The notes under the pieces are model-generated. The model was not told where the DNA came from. It made no database searches and saw only the letters and a program-made list of their open reading frames with translations. From assembly GCA_905160935.1 (NCBI GenBank), contig CAJHZI010000491.1:53501-117500 (forward strand): a stretch of DNA of 64,000 nucleotides, in the 5' to 3' direction. Below, in pieces: positions 1 through 8,777 of this stretch (position 1 is its first letter; each line of letters begins with the position of its first letter). The translations under genes and the position numbers were made by a program. Source of the stretch: Enchytraeus crypticus. Its lineage: Eukaryota; Annelida; Clitellata; Enchytraeida; Enchytraeidae.

Positions 1-217
1 GCACATAATCATCATCATCTTTTTTTTCTTGGATCCCAGATTAACTAGGGTCGGGAAAAACTATCCATTCGCTTTAGAAAATTATGTAGACAAATTTCTA
101 GAGCCTTGGCGCTCACCCATCGAAAGCCCTTTCCAATTTCACTCAGAGCTGTATTACCTTGTACGACACGTGAAGTTCACGGTCAGTCTATTTTCAACCT
201 GGACACAACACGAGCAA
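1..217 (-). mobile_element. Dispersed repeat G ((GAT)n-tailed, CCGTGTTGTG head)
   Basis: On the plus strand: (ATC)n, GATCCCAGATTAACTAGGGT, GGCGCTCACCCATCGAAAGC, TACGACACGTGAAGTTCACG, ending CACAACACGAG. Shares order with 12397-12680. The short ORF here has no gene support. Confidence 0.8.
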
Positions 218-289
218 ATGTCTTGCTAAATATATAATACATTATAGTTTAATCAAATATAATAATGTTATAAAATAAGAATTTATTAT

Positions 290-338
290 ACATATATATG
301 ATATATATATAATATTATATATATATTATATATATATC

Positions 339-427
<89 letters not shown>

Positions 428-430
428 GTA
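290..430 (+). repeat. (AT)n microsatellite
   Basis: Near-continuous AT dinucleotides upstream of the receptor exons. Confidence 0.97.
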
Positions 431-499
431 CATGTATATATGCTGTATGACTCATATACCCTTGTCTATCGATATGATCGATTTTCGAAGTCACAGCAG

Positions 500-749
500 A
501 AAAATAACTGATTGATTGTCTGATTTAGTCGTTGATTGATTGATTGAATGATTTGCAGACTGATTGATTGATTGGCAGACTGAGTGATTTAATGTATTCG
601 TTGAGTGATTGATTGATTGATCTGCTGAAGATTGATTGGCTGATTGAGTGACTAATTAGTTGATTGATTGATTGGCTGATTGATTGATTGATCTGCTGAC
701 GATTGATTGGCTGATTGAGTGAATAATTAGTTGATTGATTGATTGGCTG

Positions 750-789
<40 letters not shown>

Positions 790-975
790 CAGGACGAGAA
801 GAATCAGTTCATGGCGACGAATGTCTGGATGATGCAGGATTGATTGATTGACTTCTTTATTTATTGACTAATTGACTAATTGATTAATTAATTAATTAAT
901 TGATTGATTGATTGATTGATTGCTAGATTGATTGATTGATTGATTGATTAATTGATTGATTGATTGATTGATTGT
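500..975 (+). repeat. (TTGA)n-rich intronic tract
   Basis: Degenerate TGATTGAT repeats up to the acceptor of exon 978, with two related units (CTGCTGAAGATTGATTGGCT and CTGCTGACGATTGATTGGCT) about 75 bp apart. Confidence 0.92.
793..838 (+). pseudogene. Truncated copy of nAChR-like exon (978-1132) 5' edge
   Basis: 46 bases after a gcag acceptor, matching the first bases of the 978 exon with a short change (ATGGCG for ATGACA), then abruptly (ATTG)n. It cannot be a full exon. Confidence 0.9.
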
Positions 976-977
976 AG

Positions 978-1132
978 GACGAGAAGAATCAGTTCATGAC
1001 AACGAATGTCTGGATGATGCAGGAGTGGAGGGATAAGACTCTATCCTGGGACCCCACGAAACACGGGGGAGTCGAGATGCTCTATGTCCCAGCTATTGAC
1101 CTCTGGCTTCCTGACATTGTCCTATATAACAC
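978..1132 (+). CDS. nAChR-like exon: start of ligand-binding domain
   Basis: Phase 0 acceptor (attgtag) to donor (AACAC|gtaaga). Encodes [20 protein letters not shown] and then a segment ending PDIVLYNT, the classic loop region of nicotinic subunits. A 46-bp copy of its 5' edge lies at 793-838. Confidence 0.93.
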
Positions 1133-1259
1133 GTAAGATATATCTCACTCTCCATTGCTCCGATAGATTGAAAATGTAAGGTATAGATTTAGATTAATTT
1201 AATTTAAATGAATGATGCAAGTTATTATGCTAGTATATATAATAACTTAATTCATTTAC

Positions 1260-1290
<31 letters not shown>

Positions 1291-3014
1291 CATGTATATC
1301 TTAGTGCACTGCCTGCTGGCAGGTCCATGGTATATAACGCCTCTACGCATCGCTGTCTTCTTTTTTCCTCTTCATGTCCACATATGAGTGAATCTTTAAA
1401 TCATCTAACATTTCTAATGGATTAGTGTTGATTTTATCATTGTGATTTATGTATATCCAGCATGCTGCCAGACTAAGCTCTGCACGAACTAATTCCATTG
1501 GTTAGCGCGTTAACTAGCGTCATAAGCTCCTAACATGAATGAAATTTACCTTTTCCTAACATGCATTAAATTTACCTTTACCTAACATGAATGAAGTTTA
1601 CCTGTTTTCTGCTTCCTTGTTATCCAATCATACCGAAAAATACACCTGACCCACAAAATGGGACATCTGACGAATGGGTGAGTTTTTTGAGGAAAAATAT
1701 TTTGCGACAAAATACTTTTCCCCTCAAAACTTTCCCAGGTAATGAAAAGGTAACTTGAAAGGTAATGGGGACAAAACTTTTGTCATGGAGCTACAAGGTT
1801 TATCTGTGCCCTGTTATATTTAGACTACTCCCGAAGCGGTTTAATAAATCCGTTCAATTCATAAGAAATGACAATATTAAAGGTGCTAGAAGTCATTATG
1901 TATGACCAGTGTAATGTCTGAGTTTATGAATTTACAACAGAGCAGAAGGAACATACGAGCCGACCAATGGGACGAATGCCATCCTGATGAACACCGGTGA
2001 TATAAAATGGCATCCACCCGCCTCGTTCAAGGTCGGCTGTGTGATTGATGTTAAGTATTTCCCGTTTGACCAGCAGTACTGTCACTTTCTCTTCGGCTCC
2101 TGGACCTACAACAAAAAAGAGGTTCCGACAGACACACAGAGCACATTATTAGTTCTTATTCAAGTTCTTATGTTAAAACTAGTGCTGTGCTCGGGACACT
2201 GAAGTATAGATCAACCGCTAAATGCAAGTGTCGTCCCTTCGACTCTGCAAGAACTGAAAAAGGCAATGGGAATCACCTCAGAAGTCTTATTTTTCCAAGC
2301 TAGGGTACATAGGGTAAGACAAGGATATGATATAGCCATTTTATTAACTAGTTGACAAAGTCTATTTTCGCATCCCGACCCTGGTTAAACTGGGATTTAA
2401 GGAAAGAAGAAGAAGATGATGATGATGATGATGATGATAAATAACTAGTTGATCTATGGAGTCCTCTTAGATGGAGCGTGAAGGCAGGTCTTGAGCATAA
2501 TTCAGTGGATTCTGAGTAACTTGGACCTGCAACTTGGTAGAACACTAGAGAGATGGATTAAATTCTATAAATGGCTTATTGCATATCACTGGTTGATATT
2601 GATCGATTGAGATCTCTTATCACAGTTGATATTGATTAATTGAGATCTCTTATCATAGGTTGATATTGATTGATTGATCTCTCATATCACGGGTCGATAT
2701 TGAGTGATTGAGATCTCTTATCACAGTTGATATTGATTGATTGGTCTCTAATGTGATCACTATGGATTGATTGGACTCACAGGTTAATATTAATTGATTG
2801 GTCTCTCATGTGATCACTATTGATTGATTGGACTCACAGGTTGATATTGATTGATTGATTGGACTCGCAGGTTGATATCCAGCACGAGAAGCAGGTCTTC
2901 GAGTCCCAGACTGACATCCAGGAGGGCATTGACCTCTCAGAGTTCTACGAGAGTGTCGAGTGGGACATAATGGATGTGTCCGCCAAGCGAGAACTCCGGT
3001 CCTATGCTGGTGAG

Positions 3015-3111
<97 letters not shown>

Positions 3112-5814
3112 CCAGACAATCAATAAGTCAATCAATCAAGCAATAGACCAGACAGTAATAAGTCAATCAATCAATCAATAGACCAGACAATCAATAAGTC
3201 AATCAATCGATCAATAGACCAGACAATCAATAAGTCAATCAATCGATCAATAGACTAGACAATCTATAAGTCAATCAATCGATCAATAGACCAGACAATC
3301 TATAAGTCAATCAATCAATCAATAGACCAGGCAATCTATAAGTCAATCAATCAATCAATAGACCAGGCAATGGACAATAAGTCAATCAATCAATCAATAG
3401 ACTAGGCAATGGACAATAAGTCAATCAATCAATCAATAGACCAGACAATCAATAAGTCAATCAATCGATCAATAGACCAGACAATCAATAAGTCAATCAA
3501 TCGATCAATAGACTAGACAATCTATAAGTCAATCAATCGATCAATAGACCAGACAATCTATAAGTCAATCAATCAATCAATAGACCAGGCAATCTATAAG
3601 TCAATCAATCAATCAATAGACCAGGCAATGGACAATAAGTCAATCAATCAATCAATAGACTAGGCAATGGACAATAAGTCAATCAATCAATCAATGATCA
3701 GACAATCGATAAGTCAATCAATCAATCAATAGACCAGACAATCGACAAGTCAATCAATCAATATTGTTTAACTAATTATTATTGATTATTATTATTGAGT
3801 GCTACTGTCGTCCACGACAAACAGTAGCACAGTGACATAGCAACCAATCAATTGTGTGACCGCTTGCTCTAAACAGGTTCCACAGAAGAGTTTGTCCACT
3901 GGCAGCTTAATGTTGTGCTCAAACGCAAGTTTCTCTTCTACACAGTCAACCTCTTGATACCTCTCATCTCCCACGCTTTCATCACCATCCTCGTCTTCTA
4001 CATCCCTGCAGCCAGTACTGAGAAGATGTCCCTCAGCATCAACATCCTTCTCTCTCTCACCGTCTTCTTCCTCATGCTGGCTGAGATCATACCCACGACG
4101 TCGCTAGTGGTGCCTTTGCTCGGCAAGTATCTTATCTTCACCCTCATCCTCGTCTGTTCCTCGATCATCGTCACAGTCATCACCTACCAGGTCCACTTCA
4201 GGTCTTCGTCCACCCATTCCATGCCTGACTGGACCAGAAAGGTTTATATTAAAAAATTGTAATATATCTTTAGATTTTTATATTGTAGATACAAAAAGAA
4301 TAAGTATTAAATAATGGAAGGAAAAAGAGGCAGGGCAGGCTGAGATTAGGTTTGTTAGATGATATGCAGACCCACTCAAATGTGGAACTGAAAAGGAAGG
4401 CGAAAGACAGAGAAGAGGAGTCGTTATATGCCATGGACCTGCCAGTAGGCAGTGCACTAAGAGAATGGCAGGCTATAAATCTTTAGTAGTATTAGAAGTA
4501 ATAATAGTAGTAATAGTAGTAGTACATCTAGTATTATTTAGTAATATTAGAAGTAATAATAGTAGTAATAGTAGTAGTACATGTAGTATTATTTAGTAAT
4601 ATTAGAAGTAATAATAGTAGTAATAGTAGTAGTACATGTAGTATTATTTAGTAATAATAGAAGTAATAATAGTAGTAATAGTAGTAGTAGTACATGTAGT
4701 ATTATTTAGTAATATTAGAAGATTTTAGTTTAGATTCGATTTTAGAGTAGGTATAAGATTATTGACTAATCATTATTTTGAATTAGATATTTGGAGTTCA
4801 TATTTAGATTATTCGTAAGAGTGTTTTAGATATTAAAGGCAACCTCTATATATGCTTCCTCTACTCATAATTTATCTATCCAGATCTTCCTCTACACATT
4901 CTTTATCTTTAGATCTTCCTCTACACATTATTTATCTATCCAGATCTTCCTCTACTCATAATTTATCTATCCAGATCTTCCTCTACACATTCTTTATCTT
5001 TAGATCTTCCTCTACCCATTATCTATCTATCCAGATCTTCCTCTACCCATTATTTTGCTATCCAGATCTTCCTCTACACATTATTTATCTATCCAAATTT
5101 TCGTCTATTCATTATTTCTCTATCGAGAGATACCTCTACTCATTATCTATCCAGTTCTGCCTATATCACTATTTCTACTATTTCTATTCACTATTTCTAT
5201 TTCTATCACTGTCTATTTTATTATTTATTTATCTATTCATTATTTGTCAATCCAGATCTTCCTGTACTGGCTGCCCAAGTTCCTGATGATGAAGAGGCCT
5301 AAGATAGAGAACAGTCAGGATGTTCATCTCAAGTACATCAAACTTAAGCTCTGTGACTGTATCCGGTCTGACTCAGCCGAGGATGACAGTGATCAACGAC
5401 TGGTGGATGGTAGGTGTCTCCATCTCTATCTCTCTCTCTTTCTCTCTCTCTCTCTATCTCTCTCTCTTAGTGGATTGTAGGTGTCTCTATCTCGCTCACT
5501 GGCTTGTCTCTAGCGCTAGTGCTCTATCGGGTAGCAGATTTGAGACGTCATTTGTTGAAGTAATTCAGACGTGATATAATTAATATTGAATTGTTGTTGT
5601 TGTAGTTGTTGTTGTTGTTGTTGTAGGCGTTGCTCCACACAAGCGACAAAGAACCCAAGCAGTGTTGATGAACCTGTCTAATGAGCTGTATGAGGACACG
5701 AGGGCTATTAGACGCCTCAACCTCTCACCCGAGGTACAGAAAGCAATAGAGGGCGCTCTCTACATCGCCAACCATCTCAAGAAAGAGGACCAATTCCAGA
5801 GGGTTAATTCTCTC

Positions 5815-5852
<38 letters not shown>

Positions 5853-5983
5853 CTCAAGAAAGAGGACCAATTCCAGAGGGTTAGCTCTCTCTTCCACTCT
5901 CTATCTCTCTTTCTCTCTATTTAACTCTCTCAATTTGTCTCTATCTATTTATCTCTTTCTCTCGTCTCTCTATTTATCTGTCT

Positions 5984-6023
<40 letters not shown>

Positions 6024-6155
6024 ATATATATATATATAATATAATATATATATAGCATATATATGATATATATATATACATGTACTATATAGATATATAT
6101 ATATTTTATATAATTATATAGATATATATAATTATATATAATTATATATATATAC

Positions 6156-6223
<68 letters not shown>

Positions 6224-7109
6224 TATATGTATATATATATACACACACACACACATATATATATATCAATATGCTCCTCAACCAAATGGTCAGCCTTAGA
6301 CACGTATTTCTACTCACTGCCTAACCCTCTTCTAGAGCAGTCCACTGACCAACCAATTGTTAGCAAAGGATCTACTTTACAAATTAGTTAATTATTCAAT
6401 CTACATGTATATTTAAGAAAAACAATTGTTTGCGAGGTGATTTCGCAGTGCATTTCTCAGGCACTGCGTGATCTAAATTCAGGTTCTGTAAAATTCCCAC
6501 TAGGAAATGAAACAGTTGTTAATGAATGAATTTATCAGGTTTCGGCACCCCTTCTCCCACAGAATTCGATGTTAAGGATGTTAGACCATGCTTTATTCCA
6601 TTAATTTTAAACATTAAATGTGAAAGTAATTATTGCGCATAAATATTCACAGAAAGTATTGAAATACAAAATTTCAATACATCAAAGGAACAATTAGCAT
6701 TCTTCTTTTTATCGTGTCCTTATACAGCATTAATCCAGCGTCTGACACAAAATTTCTCGCCCGATCATTAAACTCTCTGAGATCCTCGCGCGTGACCCCA
6801 CCACCGGTCAAGTTGCAGTTCGTCAAATGGTCAATGTCCTCCTCCTCCAGGCCGCATTCACATACTGTAGAACCATTATAATAACCCCATCGGCTCAAGT
6901 AATTAGCATTACTTGGGGCGGATGGGCTTTTCAAATTGTTGTGTTTATTTCAGACAAAAGAAGACTGGAAGTACGTTGCCCTGGTCATAGACAGAATCTT
7001 TCTCTGGCTCTATGGAGCAATCTGTCTGTTCGGCACCATCATCATCCTCTGTGAGGCGCCCATGCTCTATGACAACAGCCAGCCCTTGAAACCAAAAACT
7101 CAAGTGTAA
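978..7109 (+). CDS. Nicotinic acetylcholine receptor-like subunit, non-alpha (5' partial gene)
   Basis: Ligand-gated cation channel subunit of the Cys-loop family; it would assemble as a pentamer in the plasma membrane. Exons 978-1132, 1941-2121, 2871-3009, 3877-4241, 5256-5409, 5627-5802 and 6954-7109 join in frame to 441 codons plus TAA. Seen in order: ligand-domain start [12 protein letters not shown], the 13-residue Cys loop ([15 protein letters not shown]), GSWTY, M1, M2 preceded by TEKM, M3, a cytoplasmic loop, M4 and a short tail. Loop C has no vicinal cysteine pair (the exon ends KRELRSYAG and continues STEEFVHW), so this is a non-alpha type subunit. The Glu before M2 fits cation selectivity. 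The signal peptide and first roughly 50 residues are missing: no exon was recognised in 1-977. It is convergent with the transporter gene that ends at 8565. Exact subtype cannot be told. Confidence 0.93.
1299..1430 (-). mobile_element. LINE 3' UTR fragment
   Basis: Reverse of the 11316 family: TTAGTGCACTGCCTGCTGGC, then CATGTCCACATATGAGTG. Confidence 0.8.
1941..2121 (+). CDS. nAChR-like exon: Cys loop
   Basis: Starts with the last base of the Thr codon shared with the previous exon and ends in KKE at phase 0. Holds the Cys loop [15 protein letters not shown] (13 residues between the cysteines) and GSWTY of loop B. Confidence 0.94.
2350..2445 (+). mobile_element. Dispersed repeat G, 3' end
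   Basis: CGCATCCCGACCCTGGTTAA then GGGATTTAAGGAAAG and (GATGAT)n. Confidence 0.72.
2586..2870 (+). repeat. Tandem copies of the acceptor edge of nAChR-like exon 2871
   Basis: About seven degenerate units each holding cacag/cgcag-like sequence followed by GTTGATATTGATTGATTG. The real exon begins GTTGATAT after ggactcgcag. Units differ by CT/AT spacers. Confidence 0.82.
2871..3009 (+). CDS. nAChR-like exon: loop C region without vicinal cysteines
   Basis: Begins [10 protein letters not shown] after ggactcgcag and ends SYAG at a gtgaga donor. Loop C cysteines are absent. The exon is flanked by (TTGA)n on the left and (CAAT)n on the right, which are complementary to each other. Confidence 0.93.
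3010..3112 (+). repeat. (CAAT)n microsatellite directly after the exon donor
   Basis: About 24 uninterrupted tetramers starting within 6 bp of the splice donor of exon 2871-3009. Confidence 0.97.
3113..3765 (+). repeat. Higher-order CAAT-based satellite (period 258 bp)
   Basis: Units of about 33-37 bp (AAGTCAATCAATC + AATAGACCAGACAATC variants) form a higher-order block that recurs at 258 bp: the same variant order starts at 3181 and 3439. Confidence 0.9.
3877..4241 (+). CDS. nAChR-like exon: M1-M3 pore segments
   Basis: 121 codons from [11 protein letters not shown] through M1 ([18 protein letters not shown]), M2 ([20 protein letters not shown]), and M3 ([19 protein letters not shown]), ending MPDWTRK at a gttta donor. 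Residues EKM precede M2. Confidence 0.95.
4295..4475 (+). mobile_element. LINE 3' UTR fragment (same family as 11316-11772)
   Basis: Shares GACCCACTCAAATGTGGA and TATGCCATGGACCTGCCAGT, ending GCAGTGCACTAAGAGA without a long (GA)n tail. Confidence 0.82.
4495..4720 (+). repeat. Tandem AGT/AAT-rich array, about 55-bp period
   Basis: AGTATTATTTAGTAATATTA recurs at about 4530, 4584 and 4640 with AGTAGTAAT spacers, four copies. Confidence 0.88.
4850..5250 (+). repeat. Tandem copies of the acceptor edge of nAChR-like exon 5256
   Basis: TATCCAG|ATCTTCCTCTAC or TTTAG|ATCTTCCTCTAC occurs at least seven times plus degenerate copies, about 30 bp apart. The true exon starts ATCTTCCTGTAC after aatccag. 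Confidence 0.93.
5256..5409 (+). CDS. nAChR-like exon: start of M3-M4 cytoplasmic loop
   Basis: [15 protein letters not shown] matches the conserved post-M3 amphipathic start (HxLPRxLxMxRP in relatives). Phase 0 in, phase 1 out (GTGGATG|gtaggt). Its acceptor and first 12 bases are tandemly copied in 4850-5250. Confidence 0.92.
5627..5802 (+). CDS. nAChR-like exon: MA helix before M4
   Basis: Encodes a loop ending [20 protein letters not shown] then KEDQFQR. The helix before M4 is family-typical. Donor read as AGG|gttaat, which gives phase 0 into the last exon. A copy of the 3' edge lies at 5853-5884. Confidence 0.91.
5853..5884 (+). repeat. Copy of the donor edge of nAChR-like exon 5627-5802
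   Basis: CTCAAGAAAGAGGACCAATT and CCAGAGGGTTA repeat the exon end and first intron bases, separated from the original by (CT)n. Confidence 0.93.
6020..6270 (+). repeat. (CT)n/(AT)n/(AC)n compound microsatellite
   Basis: Long AT dinucleotide tract between exons 6 and 7 of the receptor gene; ORFs here read IYIYIY and are not genes. Confidence 0.97.
6674..6945 (-). mobile_element. Jockey-type LINE reverse transcriptase C-terminal fragment
   Basis: Minus-strand ORF with [20 protein letters not shown], then [13 protein letters not shown]. LxRWG...CxCG...EdxxHhxxC is the C-terminal Cys/His motif found after the RT domain in jockey-like elements. No RT core remains. It ends only about 10-20 bp before the acceptor of the last receptor exon. 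Confidence 0.6.
6954..7109 (+). CDS. nAChR-like terminal exon: M4 and stop
   Basis: [20 protein letters not shown] is the signature pre-M4/M4 start; the tail ends KPKTQV and TAA at 7107-7109. Confidence 0.95.
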   Translation, partial: TKEDWKYVALVIDRIFLWLYGAICLFGTIIILCEAPMLYDNSQPLKPKTQV

Positions 7110-7294
7110 CACGCGCATCTGTAAAAGCAAAAGTCTTACCACAAAAGATTAGCTAATCCAACTAATCCTAGCTAATTTATCAAACAGGATTGAGACTAAA
7201 TCGTTCAAATGGAGAGATATTGAAATGGTAATCTTTTGTGGTAAGACAAAGTCTTTATATCTCATACAAACAGGGAACCTGACGTTAACACTAT

Positions 7295-7413
7295 GTTAAC
7301 GTCAGGTTCCTCACTCGAAAGCGATGTCAGTGACCCGGTGAGCCCAGGATTTGAACACCGCTCATACTGATCCGTAGTCAAATAACTTGCCTACATCGCC
7401 ACTGTCTCTAGCC
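7295..7413 (-). mobile_element. tRNA-derived SINE, family A
   Basis: Reverse-complement copy with B box (GGGTTCAAATCC, here altered) and 3' module GAGGAACCTGACGTTAAC. See 44322-44455 for a fuller copy. Confidence 0.82.
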
Positions 7414-7929
7414 AGTTATGTAATTAGATTTTATGGAATTCATTTTATGTATTCGAAGTAATGTAATGTAATGTAATGTAATTTTATGTATTCGAAGTAA
7501 TGTAATGTAAAGTACTTAGATTGTAACGTCCGTTTCGTTTTCTGCTGATGATATCAGGGACGTCTCGACAGTATAGAGACTGCATTAGGCGATCAGCCCA
7601 ACAACTGAAGGTATGAGCTTAGAGCAAGGGTGCGAGAGACGTTGTAACAACGAGGAACCTTTGCCTGTAACGACAGCGATATTAATTAGCTTTTTAAGCA
7701 TTTAATACCTTTTATATCAAATTATAATTTTTTATAAAACAAATGAATTGAAATCCTACTGCTAATAACTGACTCTAACTGACGCTACATAGCAGTCTTT
7801 CAGGTTGATTTTGAAAGTACCAGAGAAACAGAATCGAACATGCCATTAGTTAATATTAAATACTGAAGTAGATACTGACTGAACTTGTTAACATGCAAAT
7901 TTAAGTGTTGTGCTTCAGCATGTACCTGG

Positions 7930-7990
7930 AGTGTCCCTGGTAATATCCTTAGATGAGGAAACCGGCGTTAAAACTTTATTGTTATTTCTT
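7930..7990 (+). mobile_element. SINE 3' module with (ATT)-type tail
   Basis: GTGTCCCTGGTAATATCC, then GATGAGGAAACCGGCGTTAA and TTATTGTTATT. Confidence 0.7.
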
Positions 7991-8564
7991 AACTTAATGG
8001 CCCAATTAAAGCGATCATAAATGTCCACAAAATATCACTATCGTTATCATTATCGTTTGAAAATTATTACTATCATCACTATTATTGTTATATTCTATTT
8101 CTGCCATGTATTACAGCTTAAATTGAACTATACAGCAGTTACTTCACTACAAATATTTTATCGGATGATTTTAAAATTACGCATAGTCGGTTTTGTGATA
8201 ATTCATCGGCTAACCTTACACCAGTGTGATTCGTGTGGTTCATATTAATATCTGAACGGAATTCGGGATAGACAACGAATCTTGGTTGGCGTATCTTTCG
8301 TCGTAGAAGTTTTCAATGATTTCTCCCGTAGATACTACATACAGACATTGGCTTCATTTAGCGATGAGTCCTCTGCGATAAAATCTGAATTTACCGCATT
8401 CCTACTTTTCTAACTCCACTGCCAACTAACTCGTGTAAAACTAAATTCTTTACAGATTTTCTAAAATACACTCACTTCGCCATTTGTTGGTTGTTAGACC
8501 AGCTTTATAAGTATTCACACTGGTTAAAAGCAGTTAGAACTGTCTCAAAGAGGTCTAATCCGGT

Positions 8565-8777
8565 TTACGATAAAACAGTCTGTTCTAAGTCGGTTGAGAG
8601 TCTGACTTGACTTGATACTGGCGATGTGTAGTCGCCGATTAAAGGAGCCGTCGCGCTGTCGGTGGCTCCATTTCTGTCCTCTTCATATCCGGTTTTCTCC
8701 TCTAAACGTCTCTGGACTGGATCGAATGATTTACAGCAGAACTTTGTTGAGACGATGTAGAGGAAGAGGATTAAAGC
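8565..8777 (-). CDS. SLC18B1: SLC18B1-like exon 14: end of TM12 and C-terminal tail
   Basis: [20 protein letters not shown] followed by a charged tail containing [10 protein letters not shown] and ending LEQTVLS with TAA (8565-8567). The position of the acidic tail after TM12 resembles the human C-terminus. The acceptor side lies in a repeat array (8780-9435). Confidence 0.9.
   Translation of the reverse strand, partial: ALILFLYIVSTKFCCKSFDPVQRRLEEKTGYEEDRNGATDSATAPLIGDYTSPVSSQVRLSTDLEQTVLS

Larger units (their letters stand above)
7110..8564. other. Intergenic region between convergent genes
   Basis: Likely 3' UTRs of the receptor and transporter. Contains a SINE copy (7295-7413), a perfect hairpin (7274-7310), a short ATGTA repeat near 7450-7510, and a SINE tail (7930-7990). 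No further gene recognised. Confidence 0.7.

Noticed and set aside
2859..3110. ORF with INQSINQS repeats as a protein extension
   Set aside because: The true donor at 3009 and homology end the exon before (CAAT)n.
3113..3765. CRISPR-like array
   Set aside because: Units are diverged tandem satellite with no unique spacers, in an animal intron; no cas genes.
6020..6317. Minus-strand ORFs rich in IYIYIY or VCVCV (also at 14601, 15071, 16059, 16592, 20531, 28424, 31582, 40314)
   Set aside because: They are translations of (AT)n, (AC)n or (GT)n microsatellites; no splice-site or homology support.
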